DNA of 64,000 nucleotides from Candidatus Brachybacterium merdavium. GTDB taxonomy: Bacteria; Actinomycetota; Actinomycetes; Actinomycetales; Dermabacteraceae. Every line of letters begins with the position of its first letter. Position 1 is the stretch's first letter. Made by a program: the position numbers and the translations under genes. This document shows positions 1-9,513 of this stretch, one piece after another. Location of the stretch: the NCBI GenBank assembly GCA_019118275.1, contig DWZH01000100.1, positions 34,601 to 98,600 of the forward strand, given 5' to 3'. The notes beneath the pieces were generated by a model. The model searched no databases. It was not told where the DNA came from and saw only the letters and a program-made list of their open reading frames with translations.

Positions 1-78
1 CCACCCCAGCGGGATCCCGAGCATGGCGACCGACAGCAGCACCGTGATCAGGGTGGCCTGCAGCACGCGCTGCCGCAC
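1..78 (-). CDS. Sensor histidine kinase, N-terminal fragment (cut by window edge)
   Basis: Only the first 26 codons are inside the window. From a GTG at 78 they read V-R-Q-R-V-L-Q-A-T-L-I-T-V-L-L-S-V-A-M-L-G-I-P-L-G-W: a short basic N-terminus followed by a hydrophobic segment, as at the first membrane helix of sensor kinases. The start lies 3 nt after the stop of the response-regulator gene on the same strand, the usual position of the partner kinase. The kinase call rests on this position and the membrane segment; no catalytic domain is visible. Confidence 0.6.
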   Translation of the reverse strand, partial: MRQRVLQATLITVLLSVAMLGIPLGW

Positions 79-81
79 GCG

Positions 82-786
<705 letters not shown>

Positions 787-793
787 CCTACGA

Positions 794-2035
794 TCACAGC
801 CCCAGGTTCAGCGGTGTCGAGCGGTCACGACGCATCTCCACGAGATGCACCGTCCCGATGCCGTGCAGTTCGACGTCCTCGCCCCCGTGGGTCGAGAAGC
901 CCCCGGGTAGGGCCGCCTCGATGGCCTCGGCGGTCTCGGCGTCGACCATCACGGTCCCGGGCCGGGCCACGGACTCCATGCGTGCGGCGAGGTTCACGGT
1001 GGGCCCGAAGACATCCCCGTAGCGGGAGAACATGGATCCCCACGACAGGCCCACCCGCACCGGTGGGAGGTCGGGCTCGGCGGAGATGGTCTCGGCCAGG
1101 CTCGCGGCGATCTGGGCGCCGTCCTCGGGAGTGTCGGCCAGGAACATGACCTCGTCCCCCACGGTCTTGACCACGCGCCCGCCCCCCACGGAGATGAGGT
1201 CGCGGCTGACCGCCTCGAAGCGGCCCACCATATCGGCGAGCTGGGCGCCGGAGAGATCCTGGGCGAGCCGGGTGAACTGCACCAGGTCGGCGAATCCCAC
1301 CGCTCTCTGCAGGGGGAACAGCTCGTCGGTGTCACGGTGGAGGACCTCGGATCCGGCCCGGGCGGCATAGGCGGCCAGCTGGCGGCGGAAGGCGAACATC
1401 ACCTGTGACTCGAGGGTCTCCAGCAGTTCGGGGACGGAGTCGAGCATCTCCTGGCGCGCATCGGCGTCACTGGCCCCGCCGGTGTGCTTGGCCTCGTCGA
1501 CCAGCGCCTCGGTGATCCACATGGCGAGGCGGCCCATATGGAAGCCGAGACCACGGGTGATGGAGGAGAAGGCGCGCTCGCTCAATGCCCCGTCCTCGAC
1601 GATCGCCGACAGGTCCCCGATCGCGTAGGCGTCCTCCTCGGTGAACACCACGGTGTCCTCGTCGACCGGTGCGAAACCGAGCGACCGCCAGTAGACGGCG
1701 GTCATCCGCTGCGGGATGTCCTGCTGCTGCTCCAGATCGCGCCGGGAGAACTTGCGGGGCCCCTGCAGCAGCGCCCGCTCGAGCGCCCCCACGCTGCGCC
1801 GCACGGCGGCGAAGCGCCGGTTCAGGTCCAGGATCTCCTGCTCGTCGAGCTGGGTCCGGGCGAGTCCGTCGGGATCGTCGGGCTCCGCCGGGTCGACCGG
1901 CTCCTCGGCGGAGCCCGGCTCGGAGGGTGCGGAGGGCTCGGGCGCCGGGGCCCTCGGGGGCGGTGCATCGGTCTCGGCGGGCCCCCCTTCCTCCGAGGTC
2001 ATCTGGCCCACCGTCTCGTCCCTGCCGTCCGTCAC
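794..2035 (-). CDS. Class III adenylate cyclase domain protein
   Basis: 413 residues, GTG start overlapping the biotin-ligase stop by 4 nt (GTGA). Residues 1-60 are Pro/Glu/Ala-rich and probably disordered. Residues 60-230 are a helical regulatory region of a kind seen in actinobacterial cyclases. Residues 240-400 form the cyclase homology domain. All six residues needed for catalysis can be placed with the spacing of active class III enzymes: metal ligands D250 and D294 (44 apart), base-selecting K290 and D341, and transition-state N348 and R352. K and D at the two selector positions favour ATP, so it should make cAMP. No transmembrane helix is seen, so it is cytosolic. Confidence 0.9.
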   Translation of the reverse strand: MTDGRDETVGQMTSEEGGPAETDAPPPRAPAPEPSAPSEPGSAEEPVDPAEPDDPDGLARTQLDEQEILDLNRRFAAVRRSVGALERALLQGPRKFSRRDLEQQQDIPQRMTAVYWRSLGFAPVDEDTVVFTEEDAYAIGDLSAIVEDGALSERAFSSITRGLGFHMGRLAMWITEALVDEAKHTGGASDADARQEMLDSVPELLETLESQVMFAFRRQLAAYAARAGSEVLHRDTDELFPLQRAVGFADLVQFTRLAQDLSGAQLADMVGRFEAVSRDLISVGGGRVVKTVGDEVMFLADTPEDGAQIAASLAETISAEPDLPPVRVGLSWGSMFSRYGDVFGPTVNLAARMESVARPGTVMVDAETAEAIEAALPGGFSTHGGEDVELHGIGTVHLVEMRRDRSTPLNLGL

Positions 2036-2961
2036 GTACCCTTCTCCTCCTGCTGAGCCACCGTCGGGATGCCCTCTGCCGTCCCGGCGCGGCGACCGGG
2101 TCTGAGATGCCGCACGTCGCCGACGTCGACGGTCAGGCTCCGACCTCCTTCGAGGTCGACGACCAGCCGTCCGTGCGCGTCGATCGCCCGGGCCGTGCCA
2201 TGCACCGATCCCGTCCCCCCGGCCTCTGCCGGGTCGAGCCGATCCACACGCACCGCACTCCCGAGTGTGAGGCAGGTCATAGTGTAGCGCCGGTGAGTTC
2301 CTGCGTCCTGGGCGTCTCCCTCAGTGGACTCCAGGGCCTCCAGCTCCCGGGTCACGGCGCGGGCCAGGTAGGTCCCGATGAGCTCTCTGAGCTCATCGAC
2401 CTCGGTGGTCGATGCCGCCTCCCTGCCCAGGATCCCCTCCGGCCCCAGCAGCCACGTGGCACCGGGCACGGCCCCGCCATCGGCCTCGCGGATCGGGCCG
2501 AGCAGATTCAGTCCGATGCCCACCAGGACGCCATCCATCCCATGCCCCTCGACCAGGATGCCCCCCAGCTTGCGGCCCTGCACGGTGTGGATGTCGTTGG
2601 GCCACTTCAGGCCGAGCTGCTGCGCTCCGCCGGAGCCAGCGGGCCCGAGCACCGCGGAGAGCGTGTCGATCACCGCCAGACCGGCGGCGAGCGGGAACCA
2701 GCTGCGGGCAGCCGGCGGCACGGCGCTGCGATGAGCCACCGTCAAGGCCAGCGCGCCCCCGGGCGGGCTGACGAAGCGCCGCCCCAGTCGGCCGCGCCCC
2801 GCTGTCTGCTCCCGGGCCAGGATCGCGAACGGAGCCTCGACGGGCGCGGCTGCATGGCCCTGCCGGCCGTCCCAGTGGGCGGCCGCCTCGTCCTGGGTGG
2901 AGGCGACCGCGTCGAGACGGTGGATCATCGGCCCTGGCTGGCCGGGTGTCGGTCCGTGCAT
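2032..2961 (-). CDS. birA: Biotin--[acetyl-CoA-carboxylase] ligase
   Basis: 309 residues. It attaches biotin to the carrier lysine of acyl-CoA carboxylase (here K558 of the alpha subunit at 7373-9154). Visible signatures are the biotinyl-AMP loop G-R-G-R-L-G-R and the K-W-P-N-D-I motif; a small C-terminal beta domain follows. No N-terminal helix-turn-helix is present, so it is a monofunctional ligase, not a repressor. The start at 2961 is preferred to an in-frame ATG further upstream because GGAG lies 5 nt before it and the upstream extension is Arg-rich and unlike the family. It is transcribed divergently from the carboxylase genes. Confidence 0.93.
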   Translation of the reverse strand: MHGPTPGQPGPMIHRLDAVASTQDEAAAHWDGRQGHAAAPVEAPFAILAREQTAGRGRLGRRFVSPPGGALALTVAHRSAVPPAARSWFPLAAGLAVIDTLSAVLGPAGSGGAQQLGLKWPNDIHTVQGRKLGGILVEGHGMDGVLVGIGLNLLGPIREADGGAVPGATWLLGPEGILGREAASTTEVDELRELIGTYLARAVTRELEALESTEGDAQDAGTHRRYTMTCLTLGSAVRVDRLDPAEAGGTGSVHGTARAIDAHGRLVVDLEGGRSLTVDVGDVRHLRPGRRAGTAEGIPTVAQQEEKGT

Positions 2962-3021
2962 GCTCGCTCCACACTCCCTGATCCTGCGCCTGCGCCTGAT
3001 CCGGTGCGGCGATGAGTAGCG

Positions 3022-3027
3022 TAGTAT
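3022..3027 (+). promoter_or_regulatory. Candidate -10 box for the carboxylase beta gene
   Basis: TAGTAT lies in the birA/accD divergent gap. It would give a leader of about 50 nt before the GTG at 3084. No convincing -35 hexamer was found, so this is only a candidate. Confidence 0.35.
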
Positions 3028-3083
3028 CCCCGTGTTCACCACCCGGATCTTCGCGGCTCTGCCATGCCGCAGCAGGAGGCCCC

Positions 3084-4673
3084 GTGACCAACCCCCCGCG
3101 GCCGCTGACCACCGCCCAGCGCCTTGAGGACCTGCGCGAGCGTGATGCCGCAGCGGTCTCCGCGGCTGATGAGACGGCGGTCCAGAAGCAGCACGCCCGG
3201 GGCAAGAAGACCGCCCGGGAGCGCATCACCGATCTCCTCGACGTCGACTCCTTCGTCGAGACCGACCGTTTCGTGCGTCACCAGTCGCACAACTTCGGCA
3301 TCGAGGCCAAGCGTCCCGACGGGGACGGGATCGTCACCGGCTACGGCACCATCGACGGCCGCCAGGTGTGCGTGTACTCCCAGGACTTCACGGTCTTCGG
3401 CGGGTCCCTGGGCGAGGCCCACGGGCGCAAGATCCAGAAGATCCAGGATCTGGCGCTGCGCACCGGGGTGCCGATCATCGGGATCCTGGACGGCGGCGGC
3501 GCCCGCATCCAGGAGGGCGTGGGATCGCTGGCCATGTTCGCGGGGATCTTCCGCCGCAACACCCGTGCCTCCGGGGTGATCCCGCAGATCTCCCTGATCA
3601 TGGGCCCGGCCGCCGGCGGCGCCGTGTACTCCCCCGCCCTGACCGACGTGGTCGTGATGGTCGAGAAGACCTCGCACATGTTCATCACCGGCCCCGACGT
3701 GATCCGCACCGTCACCGGGGAGGACGTCGGCTTCGAGGAGCTGGGCGGAGCCCGCACCCACTCGACCACCTCAGGGGTCGCCCACTACATGGCCCCCGAC
3801 GAGTCGGAGGCCATCGAGTACGTCAAGGACCTGCTGTCCTACCTGCCGTCCAACACCCTGACCAGCGCCCCCAGCTACCCGATGCGCATCGAGGAGACCC
3901 CCACCGCGCAGGACAAGGCGCTGGATGCCCTGGTACCCGACTCCCCCAATCAGCCCTACGACATGCTCACCGCGGTCCGCACCGTCCTGGACGACGAGGA
4001 GTTCCTCGAGGTCCAGCCACTGTTCGCCCCCAACGTACTGGTCGGCTTCGGTCGCGTGGAGGGGTACAGCGTCGGCATCATCGCCAATCAGCCCTCGCAC
4101 CTGGCCGGCACCCTGGACATCGACGCCTCCGAGAAGGCGGCCCGCTTCGTGCGGTTGTGCGACGCCAACAACATCCCGGTGCTGACCTTCGTGGACGTGC
4201 CCGGCTTCCTGCCCGGCACCGACCAGGAGTTCGGTGGCATCATCCGGCGCGGCGCCAAGCTGCTGTACGCCTACGCGGAGGCGACCGTGCCCCTGATCAC
4301 GGTCATCACCCGCAAGGCCTACGGCGGCGCCTACATCGTGATGGGCTCGAAGGACCTGGGCGCCGATGTGAACCTCGCCTGGCCCACCGCCCAGATCGCG
4401 GTGATGGGCTCGCAGGGCGCAGTCAACATCCTGCACCGCCAGCACCTGCGCACCACCGAGGAGGAGGGCGGCGACATCGCCGCTGAACGGGCCCGGCTGG
4501 AGACGGAGTACGAGGAGCAGTTCGCCACCCCGTACACCGCGGCCGAGCGCGGCTGGATCGACGGGGTCATCCAGCCCTGCGAGACCCGGGTGGAGATCTC
4601 GCGGGCCCTGCGGGCCCTGCGCACCAAGCGTGACACCCTGCCCACCAAGAAGCACGGGAACATCCCGCTGTGA
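3084..4673 (+). CDS. accD: Acyl-CoA (propionyl/acetyl) carboxylase carboxyltransferase, beta subunit
   Basis: 529 residues, GTG start preceded by AGGAGG at 3074-3079; an upstream in-frame ATG at 3012 would add a non-conserved stretch. It transfers carboxyl from biotin to acyl-CoA, making malonyl- or methylmalonyl-CoA. The N-half carries the oxyanion segments GGGARIQEG and [10 protein letters not shown], and the C-half the paired segment with [13 protein letters not shown], typical of the PccB/AccD5 crotonase-fold family. The next gene is the epsilon subunit, which in actinobacteria joins this beta subunit, and the biotinylated alpha subunit lies at 7373. Acetyl- versus propionyl-CoA preference cannot be decided from what I can see. 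Confidence 0.95.
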   Translation: MTNPPRPLTTAQRLEDLRERDAAAVSAADETAVQKQHARGKKTARERITDLLDVDSFVETDRFVRHQSHNFGIEAKRPDGDGIVTGYGTIDGRQVCVYSQDFTVFGGSLGEAHGRKIQKIQDLALRTGVPIIGILDGGGARIQEGVGSLAMFAGIFRRNTRASGVIPQISLIMGPAAGGAVYSPALTDVVVMVEKTSHMFITGPDVIRTVTGEDVGFEELGGARTHSTTSGVAHYMAPDESEAIEYVKDLLSYLPSNTLTSAPSYPMRIEETPTAQDKALDALVPDSPNQPYDMLTAVRTVLDDEEFLEVQPLFAPNVLVGFGRVEGYSVGIIANQPSHLAGTLDIDASEKAARFVRLCDANNIPVLTFVDVPGFLPGTDQEFGGIIRRGAKLLYAYAEATVPLITVITRKAYGGAYIVMGSKDLGADVNLAWPTAQIAVMGSQGAVNILHRQHLRTTEEEGGDIAAERARLETEYEEQFATPYTAAERGWIDGVIQPCETRVEISRALRALRTKRDTLPTKKHGNIPL

Positions 4674-4906
4674 GCGCCGACGTCCGCCTGGTCCGCGGTC
4701 ACCTGGAGTCCGACGAGCTGGCAGCGATCGCCGTGGTGGTCTCCGCGATGAGCGTGACCAGCCGTATCGAAGCCGAGGAACGTGCGCTGGCCGAGGGCAT
4801 GGGCGGTGCCTCCAGCGCCTGGAGCGACCCGGTCCACTGCCACCCCCGCGCCCACGCCCTGCGCGCGCTGGCCTCCCCTTCGGCGTGGCTGTTCTCCGAC
4901 CGCTGA
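4670..4906 (+). CDS. Acyl-CoA carboxylase epsilon subunit
   Basis: 78 residues, GTG start overlapping the beta-subunit stop by 4 nt. The N-terminal V-R-L-V-R-G-H segment followed by [10 protein letters not shown], and a Trp near the end, match the short actinobacterial ACC epsilon family, which binds and stabilises the beta-subunit hexamer. The middle is an Ala/Glu-rich helix. The identification depends on the short N-terminal motif plus the overlap with accD; together these are strong. Confidence 0.85.
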   Translation: MSADVRLVRGHLESDELAAIAVVVSAMSVTSRIEAEERALAEGMGGASSAWSDPVHCHPRAHALRALASPSAWLFSDR

Positions 4907-4923
4907 GCCGTCTCGGCCCGCAC

Positions 4924-4929
4924 TAGACT
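4924..4929 (+). promoter_or_regulatory. -10 box of a probable leaderless transcript (DUF885 gene)
   Basis: TAGACT ends 7 nt before the ATG at 4937, so transcription would start at or next to the start codon. There is no ribosome-binding site before this ATG, which fits leaderless translation. Confidence 0.6.
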
Positions 4930-4936
4930 GCCGCCC

Positions 4937-6616
4937 ATGCCCGCTTCCCCGCACCCGCGACCAGCCTCCGCCCTGGACCGCCTGGCCGACGAGTACGTCG
5001 ACCTCTGCGCCCGCCTGGATCCCTTCCTGGCCACCTCGGTGGGGATCCCCGGACACGACGGCGAGGTCACCGACTTCTCGCCCGCCGCGGAGGCCGAGCG
5101 CACCGAGGCGGCCCGCACCCTGCTGTCGGCGATCGCGGAGGTCCCTGACGCCGACTCCAACGACGCCGTCACCCGTGCGGCACTGACCGAGCGGCTGGGC
5201 CTGCAGATCGAGCGGGCAGATCAGCACCTGGACATTGCGATGGTCAACAATCTGGCCTCGACCCTGCAGATCCGCGACGTGCTCGATCAGATGCCCTCCG
5301 CCACGGCGGACGACTGGGAGGTGATCGCCGAGCGGATGGCAGGCTTCCCCCGCTCCCTGCGCTCCTGGGGCGAGTCCCTGCTCGAGGCCGCGGGCGCCGG
5401 CGTGGTCTCGGCTCGCCGACAGCTGCAGCTGGGCGCCGAGCAGGCCCGCGGCTACGCCGACACCTTCTTCCCCGCGTTCGCGCGAGGCGCCGTCGGTTCG
5501 CCCGCCCAGCGTGACCGGGTGACCACGGCGGCCGCGGCCGCGGCCGACGGCTATCGCGAGACGGCCGAGCTGCTGGAGTCCCTGATCGACAGGGCCCCCG
5601 AGGCCGATGCGGTCGGCCGCGACGCCTATCAGCTGGCCTCACGCACTTTCCTGGGCACCGAGATCGACCTCGAGGAGACCTACGCCTGGGGCATCGAGGA
5701 GCTGCGCTCGCTGATCGCGGAGCAGGAGAGCATCGCCCAGCAGATCAACGATCACCACGGAACCGGCGGCGTCCGCTCCATCGCCGCGGCGAAGGACGCG
5801 CTGCGGGCGGACCCGTCCCGGGTGCTGCACGGGACCGAGGCCCTGCAGGCCTGGATGCAGCAGCTCTCCGACACCGCGATCGACCAGCTCGCTGATGTCC
5901 ACTTCGACATCCCGCCGCCGCTGCGCCGCCTGGAGTGCCGCATCGCCACCACCGGCTCCGGCGGGATCTACTACACCGGTCCCAGTGAGGACCTCACCCG
6001 GCCCGGCCGCATGTGGTGGGACGTCCCTCCCGGGACGGAGGAGTTCCACACCTGGCTGGAGACCACCACCGTCTACCACGAAGGTGTTCCCGGCCATCAT
6101 CTGCAGGTCGGCACTCAGACCTTGCAAGCGGCCTCCCTGAACCGCTGGCGCGCCCTGCTGTGCTGGGTCTCCGGTCACGGAGAGGGCTGGGCGCTGTACG
6201 CCGAGCGGCTGATGGAGCAGCTGGGCCATCTCGACGACCCGGGCGAACGGCTCGGGATGCTCGACGCCCAGCGCATGCGCGCCGGCCGGGTCGTGCTCGA
6301 CATCGGCCTGCACCTGGACCTGCCCATGCCCACCGGCTTGCCGGGAGCCGACGGCGGCCGCTGGACCATCGAGGGGGCGTGGGAGTTCATGAGCGCGAAC
6401 TGGGGCGTGAGCGAGGCCGAACAGCGCTTCGAGCTCGACCGCTATCTGGGCTGGCCCGGCCAGGCCCCCTCCTACAAGGTGGGCCAGCGGGTCTGGCAGG
6501 ACCTGCGCTCCCGGTCCGCAGGGAACGGGGCCGACGACCATCAGGTGCGCGACTTCCATCGCCGCGCCCTGGAACTGGGCAGTCTGCCGCTGTCCGTGCT
6601 GGAAGGAGCGCTGTGA
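4937..6616 (+). CDS. DUF885 family protein (putative metallopeptidase-like)
   Basis: 559 residues, cytosolic, no signal peptide. The long helical protein carries the family signature T-V-Y-H-E-G-V-P-G-H-H at about 377-388 (H381, E382, H387, H388), a metal-site-like variant of the zincin HExxH arrangement, and a later G-H-G-E-G-W-A-L-Y-A-E segment that usually supplies a further Glu. The family is widespread in actinobacteria, its natural substrate is not established, and a peptidase role is inference from the motif. The start is set by the leaderless promoter at 4924. Confidence 0.88.
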   Translation: MPASPHPRPASALDRLADEYVDLCARLDPFLATSVGIPGHDGEVTDFSPAAEAERTEAARTLLSAIAEVPDADSNDAVTRAALTERLGLQIERADQHLDIAMVNNLASTLQIRDVLDQMPSATADDWEVIAERMAGFPRSLRSWGESLLEAAGAGVVSARRQLQLGAEQARGYADTFFPAFARGAVGSPAQRDRVTTAAAAAADGYRETAELLESLIDRAPEADAVGRDAYQLASRTFLGTEIDLEETYAWGIEELRSLIAEQESIAQQINDHHGTGGVRSIAAAKDALRADPSRVLHGTEALQAWMQQLSDTAIDQLADVHFDIPPPLRRLECRIATTGSGGIYYTGPSEDLTRPGRMWWDVPPGTEEFHTWLETTTVYHEGVPGHHLQVGTQTLQAASLNRWRALLCWVSGHGEGWALYAERLMEQLGHLDDPGERLGMLDAQRMRAGRVVLDIGLHLDLPMPTGLPGADGGRWTIEGAWEFMSANWGVSEAEQRFELDRYLGWPGQAPSYKVGQRVWQDLRSRSAGNGADDHQVRDFHRRALELGSLPLSVLEGAL

Positions 6617-7317
6617 TGTCTCACGAGTCGGCCCATGACCCGCTGCTGCTGCTCGCCTCCGCCTCCGCGGGACGGCGCGCCACCCTGCGCGCGGCCCGCA
6701 TCGAGCATGCGGTGCTGCCCGTCGACCTCGACGAGGAGGCACTGCTTGCCTCCACCCGGCGGCGGGCGGAGGCAGAAGGCTCCCCGCTGACCGTCGGCGA
6801 ACAGGTCCTCCTGCTCGCCCGGGAGAAGGCCCAGGCCGCCACCTCCCGCAGCGAGGGCGGCTACGTGGTCCTCGGCGGTGACTCCATGCTCGAGCTGGAT
6901 GGCGAGCCCATCGGCAAACCGCACACCGCCGAGAAGGCCGCGCGGCAGTGGCGGGCCATGCGGGGCCGCACCGGGACCCTCCACTCGGGGCACTGGCTGA
7001 TCGATGACCGCGATCCCGCCGACGGCGGCACCGGCGCCACCTTCGGGGCCACCGCCGGCTGCGCGGTCACCTTCGCTGCCGTCTCCGACGAGGAGATCGA
7101 TGCCTACGTCGCCACCGGCGAGCCCCTGGGCGTGGCCGGTGGCTTCACCATCGACGGTCGGGCCGGGCCGTTCATCACGTCCGTCGACGGTGATCCGCAC
7201 GCTGTCGTCGGCCTGTCCCTCCCCTTGCTGCGCGACCTGCTCACCGAGATCGGCATCGGCGTCCATGACCTGTGGGAGACGTCCGCCTCGCCCGGCTCCG
7301 CCCCTGCCTCAGCCTGA
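6616..7317 (+). CDS. maf: Maf-family nucleoside triphosphate pyrophosphatase
   Basis: 233 residues, ATG overlapping the preceding stop by one base, with AAGGAG 7 nt upstream; a GTG one codon earlier is also possible. The N-terminal L-L-L-A-S-A-S-A-G-R-R is the Maf phosphate-binding signature, K71 lies in the L-A-R-E-K-A motif and D89 in V-V-L-G-G-D-S is the metal/base position. Maf enzymes hydrolyse dTTP/UTP or modified nucleotides to the monophosphate and PPi; the subgroup cannot be fixed here. Translational coupling to the DUF885 gene is likely. Confidence 0.92.
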   Translation: MSHESAHDPLLLLASASAGRRATLRAARIEHAVLPVDLDEEALLASTRRRAEAEGSPLTVGEQVLLLAREKAQAATSRSEGGYVVLGGDSMLELDGEPIGKPHTAEKAARQWRAMRGRTGTLHSGHWLIDDRDPADGGTGATFGATAGCAVTFAAVSDEEIDAYVATGEPLGVAGGFTIDGRAGPFITSVDGDPHAVVGLSLPLLRDLLTEIGIGVHDLWETSASPGSAPASA

Positions 7318-7330
7318 GCTGACCCGGTAT

Positions 7331-7336
7331 TAGACT
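7331..7336 (+). promoter_or_regulatory. Candidate -10 box for accA3
   Basis: TAGACT lies 36 nt before the ATG at 7373. The same hexamer drives the DUF885 gene, but here a short leader with GGAAGG is present. Confidence 0.5.
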
Positions 7337-7372
7337 CGACCTCTGCCGCCTCCCGGAAGGAAACCCCCGCCC

Positions 7373-9154
7373 ATGGCCCCCCGCCACTCCAAGTCACGCC
7401 CGCTGTCCACGGTGCTCATCGCCAATCGTGGAGAGATCGCGGTGCGGGTGGCTCGTGCGTGCCGGGATGCCGGCCTGCGCTCCGTGGCGGTCTACGCCGA
7501 TCCGGACCGGGACGCGCTGCACACCCTCATCGCCGACGATGCCTACTCCTTGGGCGGCAGCACTGCCGCCAGCTCCTATCTGGTGGTCGACAAGATCCTG
7601 GACATCGCCCATCGGTCGGGAGCCGATGCCATCCATCCTGGCTACGGCTTCCTGTCCGAGAACGCCGACTTCGCGCGCGCCGTGATGGACGCGGGTCTGA
7701 CCTGGATCGGTCCCCCGCCGGAGGCGATCGAGAAGCTCGGGGACAAGGTCTCGGCCCGCCACATCGCCCAGAAGGCGGGCGCTCCGCTGGTCGCCGGCAC
7801 CAAGGACCCGGTCGCGTCCTCCGACGAGGTCGTCGACTTCGCGCGTGAGCACGGGCTGCCGATCGCCATCAAGGCGGCTTTCGGGGGCGGAGGTCGCGGC
7901 CTGAAGGTGGCGCGCGAGGAGGGCGAGGTGCGCGAGCTGTTCGACTCCGCGGTGCGTGAGGCCGTCTCCGCCTTCGGTCGCGGGGAGTGCTTCGTCGAGC
8001 GTTACCTCGATGCCCCGCGCCATGTGGAGACCCAGTGCCTGGCTGATATGCACGGCAACGTCCAGGTGGTCTCCACCCGCGACTGCTCCCTGCAGCGCCG
8101 CCACCAGAAGCTGGTCGAGGAGGCGCCCGCGCCGTACCTGTCCTCCCAGCAGAACGCGCAGCTGGTCTCCTCCTCGAAGGCGATCCTGCGCGAGGCGGGC
8201 TACATCGGTGCCGGGACCTGCGAGTTCCTGGTGGGCAGGGACGGCACGATCTCCTTCCTCGAGGTCAACACGCGCCTGCAGGTCGAGCATCCCGTGACCG
8301 AGGAGATCACCGGGGTGGATCTCGTGCGTGAGCAGCTGCGCATCGCCGCCGGGGAGACGATCAGCTCCGAGGACCCGGTCTCCCGCGGCCACTCCTTCGA
8401 GTTCCGCATCAACGGCGAGGACGCCGGACGCGGCTTCATGCCCACCCCGGGACGGATCCAGCGCTTCGACGTCCCCTCCGGGCCGGGAGTGCGGATCGAG
8501 ACGGGGGTGCGCGCGGGCGACGAGATCTCCGGGGCCTTCGATTCGATGCTCTCCAAGCTGGTCGTCACCGGTGCCACCCGCGCGGAGGCGCTCGAGCGCT
8601 CGCGCCGCGCCCTGGCGGAGTTCCGTGTCGAGGGCATCCCCACCGTGATCCCCTTCCATCAGGCCGTGGTGGAGGACCCTGCCTTCGCCCCCTCCGACCC
8701 GGAGGAGCCCTTCTGCGTCCACACCCGTTGGATCGAGACGGAATTCGACAACACCATCACCCCCTCTCCCCTGCCGACGCAGCCCGAGGAGCCGGAGGAC
8801 CGCGAGGCCGTGGTGGTCGAGGTCGATGGGCGTCGTGTGGAGATCAGCCTGCCCGCCTCGCTGCGGGCCCCGCAGTCGCCGGTGCGGCAGCGCCGCAAGC
8901 GCGCTCACCGCGGTGTCGGCGGCGCGGCCGCCGTCGGCGGTGGCACGGTGACCGCGCCGATGCAGGGCACGATCGTGAAGATCGTCGCCGAGGAGGGCCA
9001 GTCCGTGGCCGACGGCGACCTGCTGCTGGTGCTCGAGGCGATGAAGATGGAACAGCCCATCACCGCTCACCGCTCCGGAGTCGTCAAGGGCCTGGCTGCC
9101 GAGATCGGCGCGACCGTCTCCGCCGGCGCCATGCTCTGCTCCATCGACGACTAA
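7373..9154 (+). CDS. accA3: Acyl-CoA carboxylase alpha subunit (biotin carboxylase + BCCP)
   Basis: 593 residues. The N-terminal biotin-carboxylase module (about 10-450) begins [12 protein letters not shown], has the Gly-rich ATP loop F-G-G-G-G-R-G and the segment [14 protein letters not shown]. After a linker the biotinyl domain (about 520-593) carries E-A-M-K-M-E with the acceptor lysine K558. It carboxylates its own biotin with bicarbonate and ATP and hands the group to the beta subunit at 3084-4673. The biotin ligase at 2032-2961 is the expected modifying enzyme. Confidence 0.96.
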   Translation: MAPRHSKSRPLSTVLIANRGEIAVRVARACRDAGLRSVAVYADPDRDALHTLIADDAYSLGGSTAASSYLVVDKILDIAHRSGADAIHPGYGFLSENADFARAVMDAGLTWIGPPPEAIEKLGDKVSARHIAQKAGAPLVAGTKDPVASSDEVVDFAREHGLPIAIKAAFGGGGRGLKVAREEGEVRELFDSAVREAVSAFGRGECFVERYLDAPRHVETQCLADMHGNVQVVSTRDCSLQRRHQKLVEEAPAPYLSSQQNAQLVSSSKAILREAGYIGAGTCEFLVGRDGTISFLEVNTRLQVEHPVTEEITGVDLVREQLRIAAGETISSEDPVSRGHSFEFRINGEDAGRGFMPTPGRIQRFDVPSGPGVRIETGVRAGDEISGAFDSMLSKLVVTGATRAEALERSRRALAEFRVEGIPTVIPFHQAVVEDPAFAPSDPEEPFCVHTRWIETEFDNTITPSPLPTQPEEPEDREAVVVEVDGRRVEISLPASLRAPQSPVRQRRKRAHRGVGGAAAVGGGTVTAPMQGTIVKIVAEEGQSVADGDLLLVLEAMKMEQPITAHRSGVVKGLAAEIGATVSAGAMLCSIDD

Positions 9155-9208
9155 TCGACGAGTGATCGACGACGAGAGGCCTTCGCCCGGGCGGAGGCCC
9201 ACGCCGTG

Positions 9209-9272
9209 CGCAGGGTCATGTCGCAAGACGTCGCGCCCTGCGCAGAGTCATGTCGCAAGACATCGCGCCCGG
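9209..9272. repeat. Two tandem 32-nt copies with small hairpins
   Basis: Copy one is 9209-9240 and copy two 9241-9272, with 29 of 32 positions identical. Each contains ATGTC-GCAA-GAC(A/G)T: five-base arms around a GCAA tetraloop, perfect in copy two and with one G-T wobble in copy one. They lie just after the accA3 stop and immediately before the longer hairpin at 9274, in a gene-free gap (9155-9513) between two convergent genes. Confidence 0.85.
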
Positions 9273-9273
9273 C

Positions 9274-9326
9274 GCAGTTGCGGGCTGAAAACTTCCACCG
9301 TTTGGAAGTTTTCAGCCCCCAACTGC
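9274..9326. repeat. 53-nt near-perfect inverted repeat
   Basis: Outer arms GCAGTTG (9274-9280) and CAACTGC (9320-9326) enclose inner arms of 16 nt (9282-9297 and 9303-9318, GGGCTGAAAACTTCCA and its complement) around a 5-nt loop, with one C/C mismatch. This gives 23 base pairs. It sits between the convergent genes accA3 and lpdA and could act as a two-way transcription stop, although no T-run follows on either strand. The AT-containing arms stand out from the local GC-rich background and suggest a mobile REP- or MITE-like origin. Confidence 0.85.
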
Positions 9327-9328
9327 AC

Positions 9329-9470
9329 GGCCAGAGTGTGATGGCACCGCCAGGATGTGATGGCGCGGCCAGTATGTGATGGCACCGTCAGGATGTGATG
9401 GCGCAGGCCAGGATGCGGTGGCACGGCCACGATGTGATCGCACCGCCAGGGTGTGATGGCGCAGGCCAGG
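9329..9470. repeat. Tandem 19-nt repeat array, seven units
   Basis: Units begin at 9329, 9348, 9367, 9386, 9405, 9425 and 9444, each 19 nt (one is 20), with a partial eighth to 9470. The core is SCCAGGRTGTGATGGC. Unit ends mostly alternate between GGCAC and GGCGC, so the higher-order unit is a 38-nt dimer. There are no unique spacers, which rules out CRISPR. No other gene or RNA is seen in 9155-9513. Confidence 0.85.
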
Positions 9471-9513
9471 TCATGCCCGGCATGGCCGGGTGCGATTCTC
9501 CAGGCTGGGACCG

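Noticed and set aside
2962..3042. N-terminal extension of biotin ligase to 3042
   Set aside because: The added residues are Arg-rich and unlike the family, and the ATG at 2961 has a good ribosome-binding site.
9248..9430. A 60-codon minus-strand frame across the repeat patch
   Set aside because: It is only translation of the hairpin and 19-nt repeats; no ribosome-binding site or family features.
9329..9470. CRISPR array
   Set aside because: Repeats are directly adjacent with no unique spacers and no cas genes are near.
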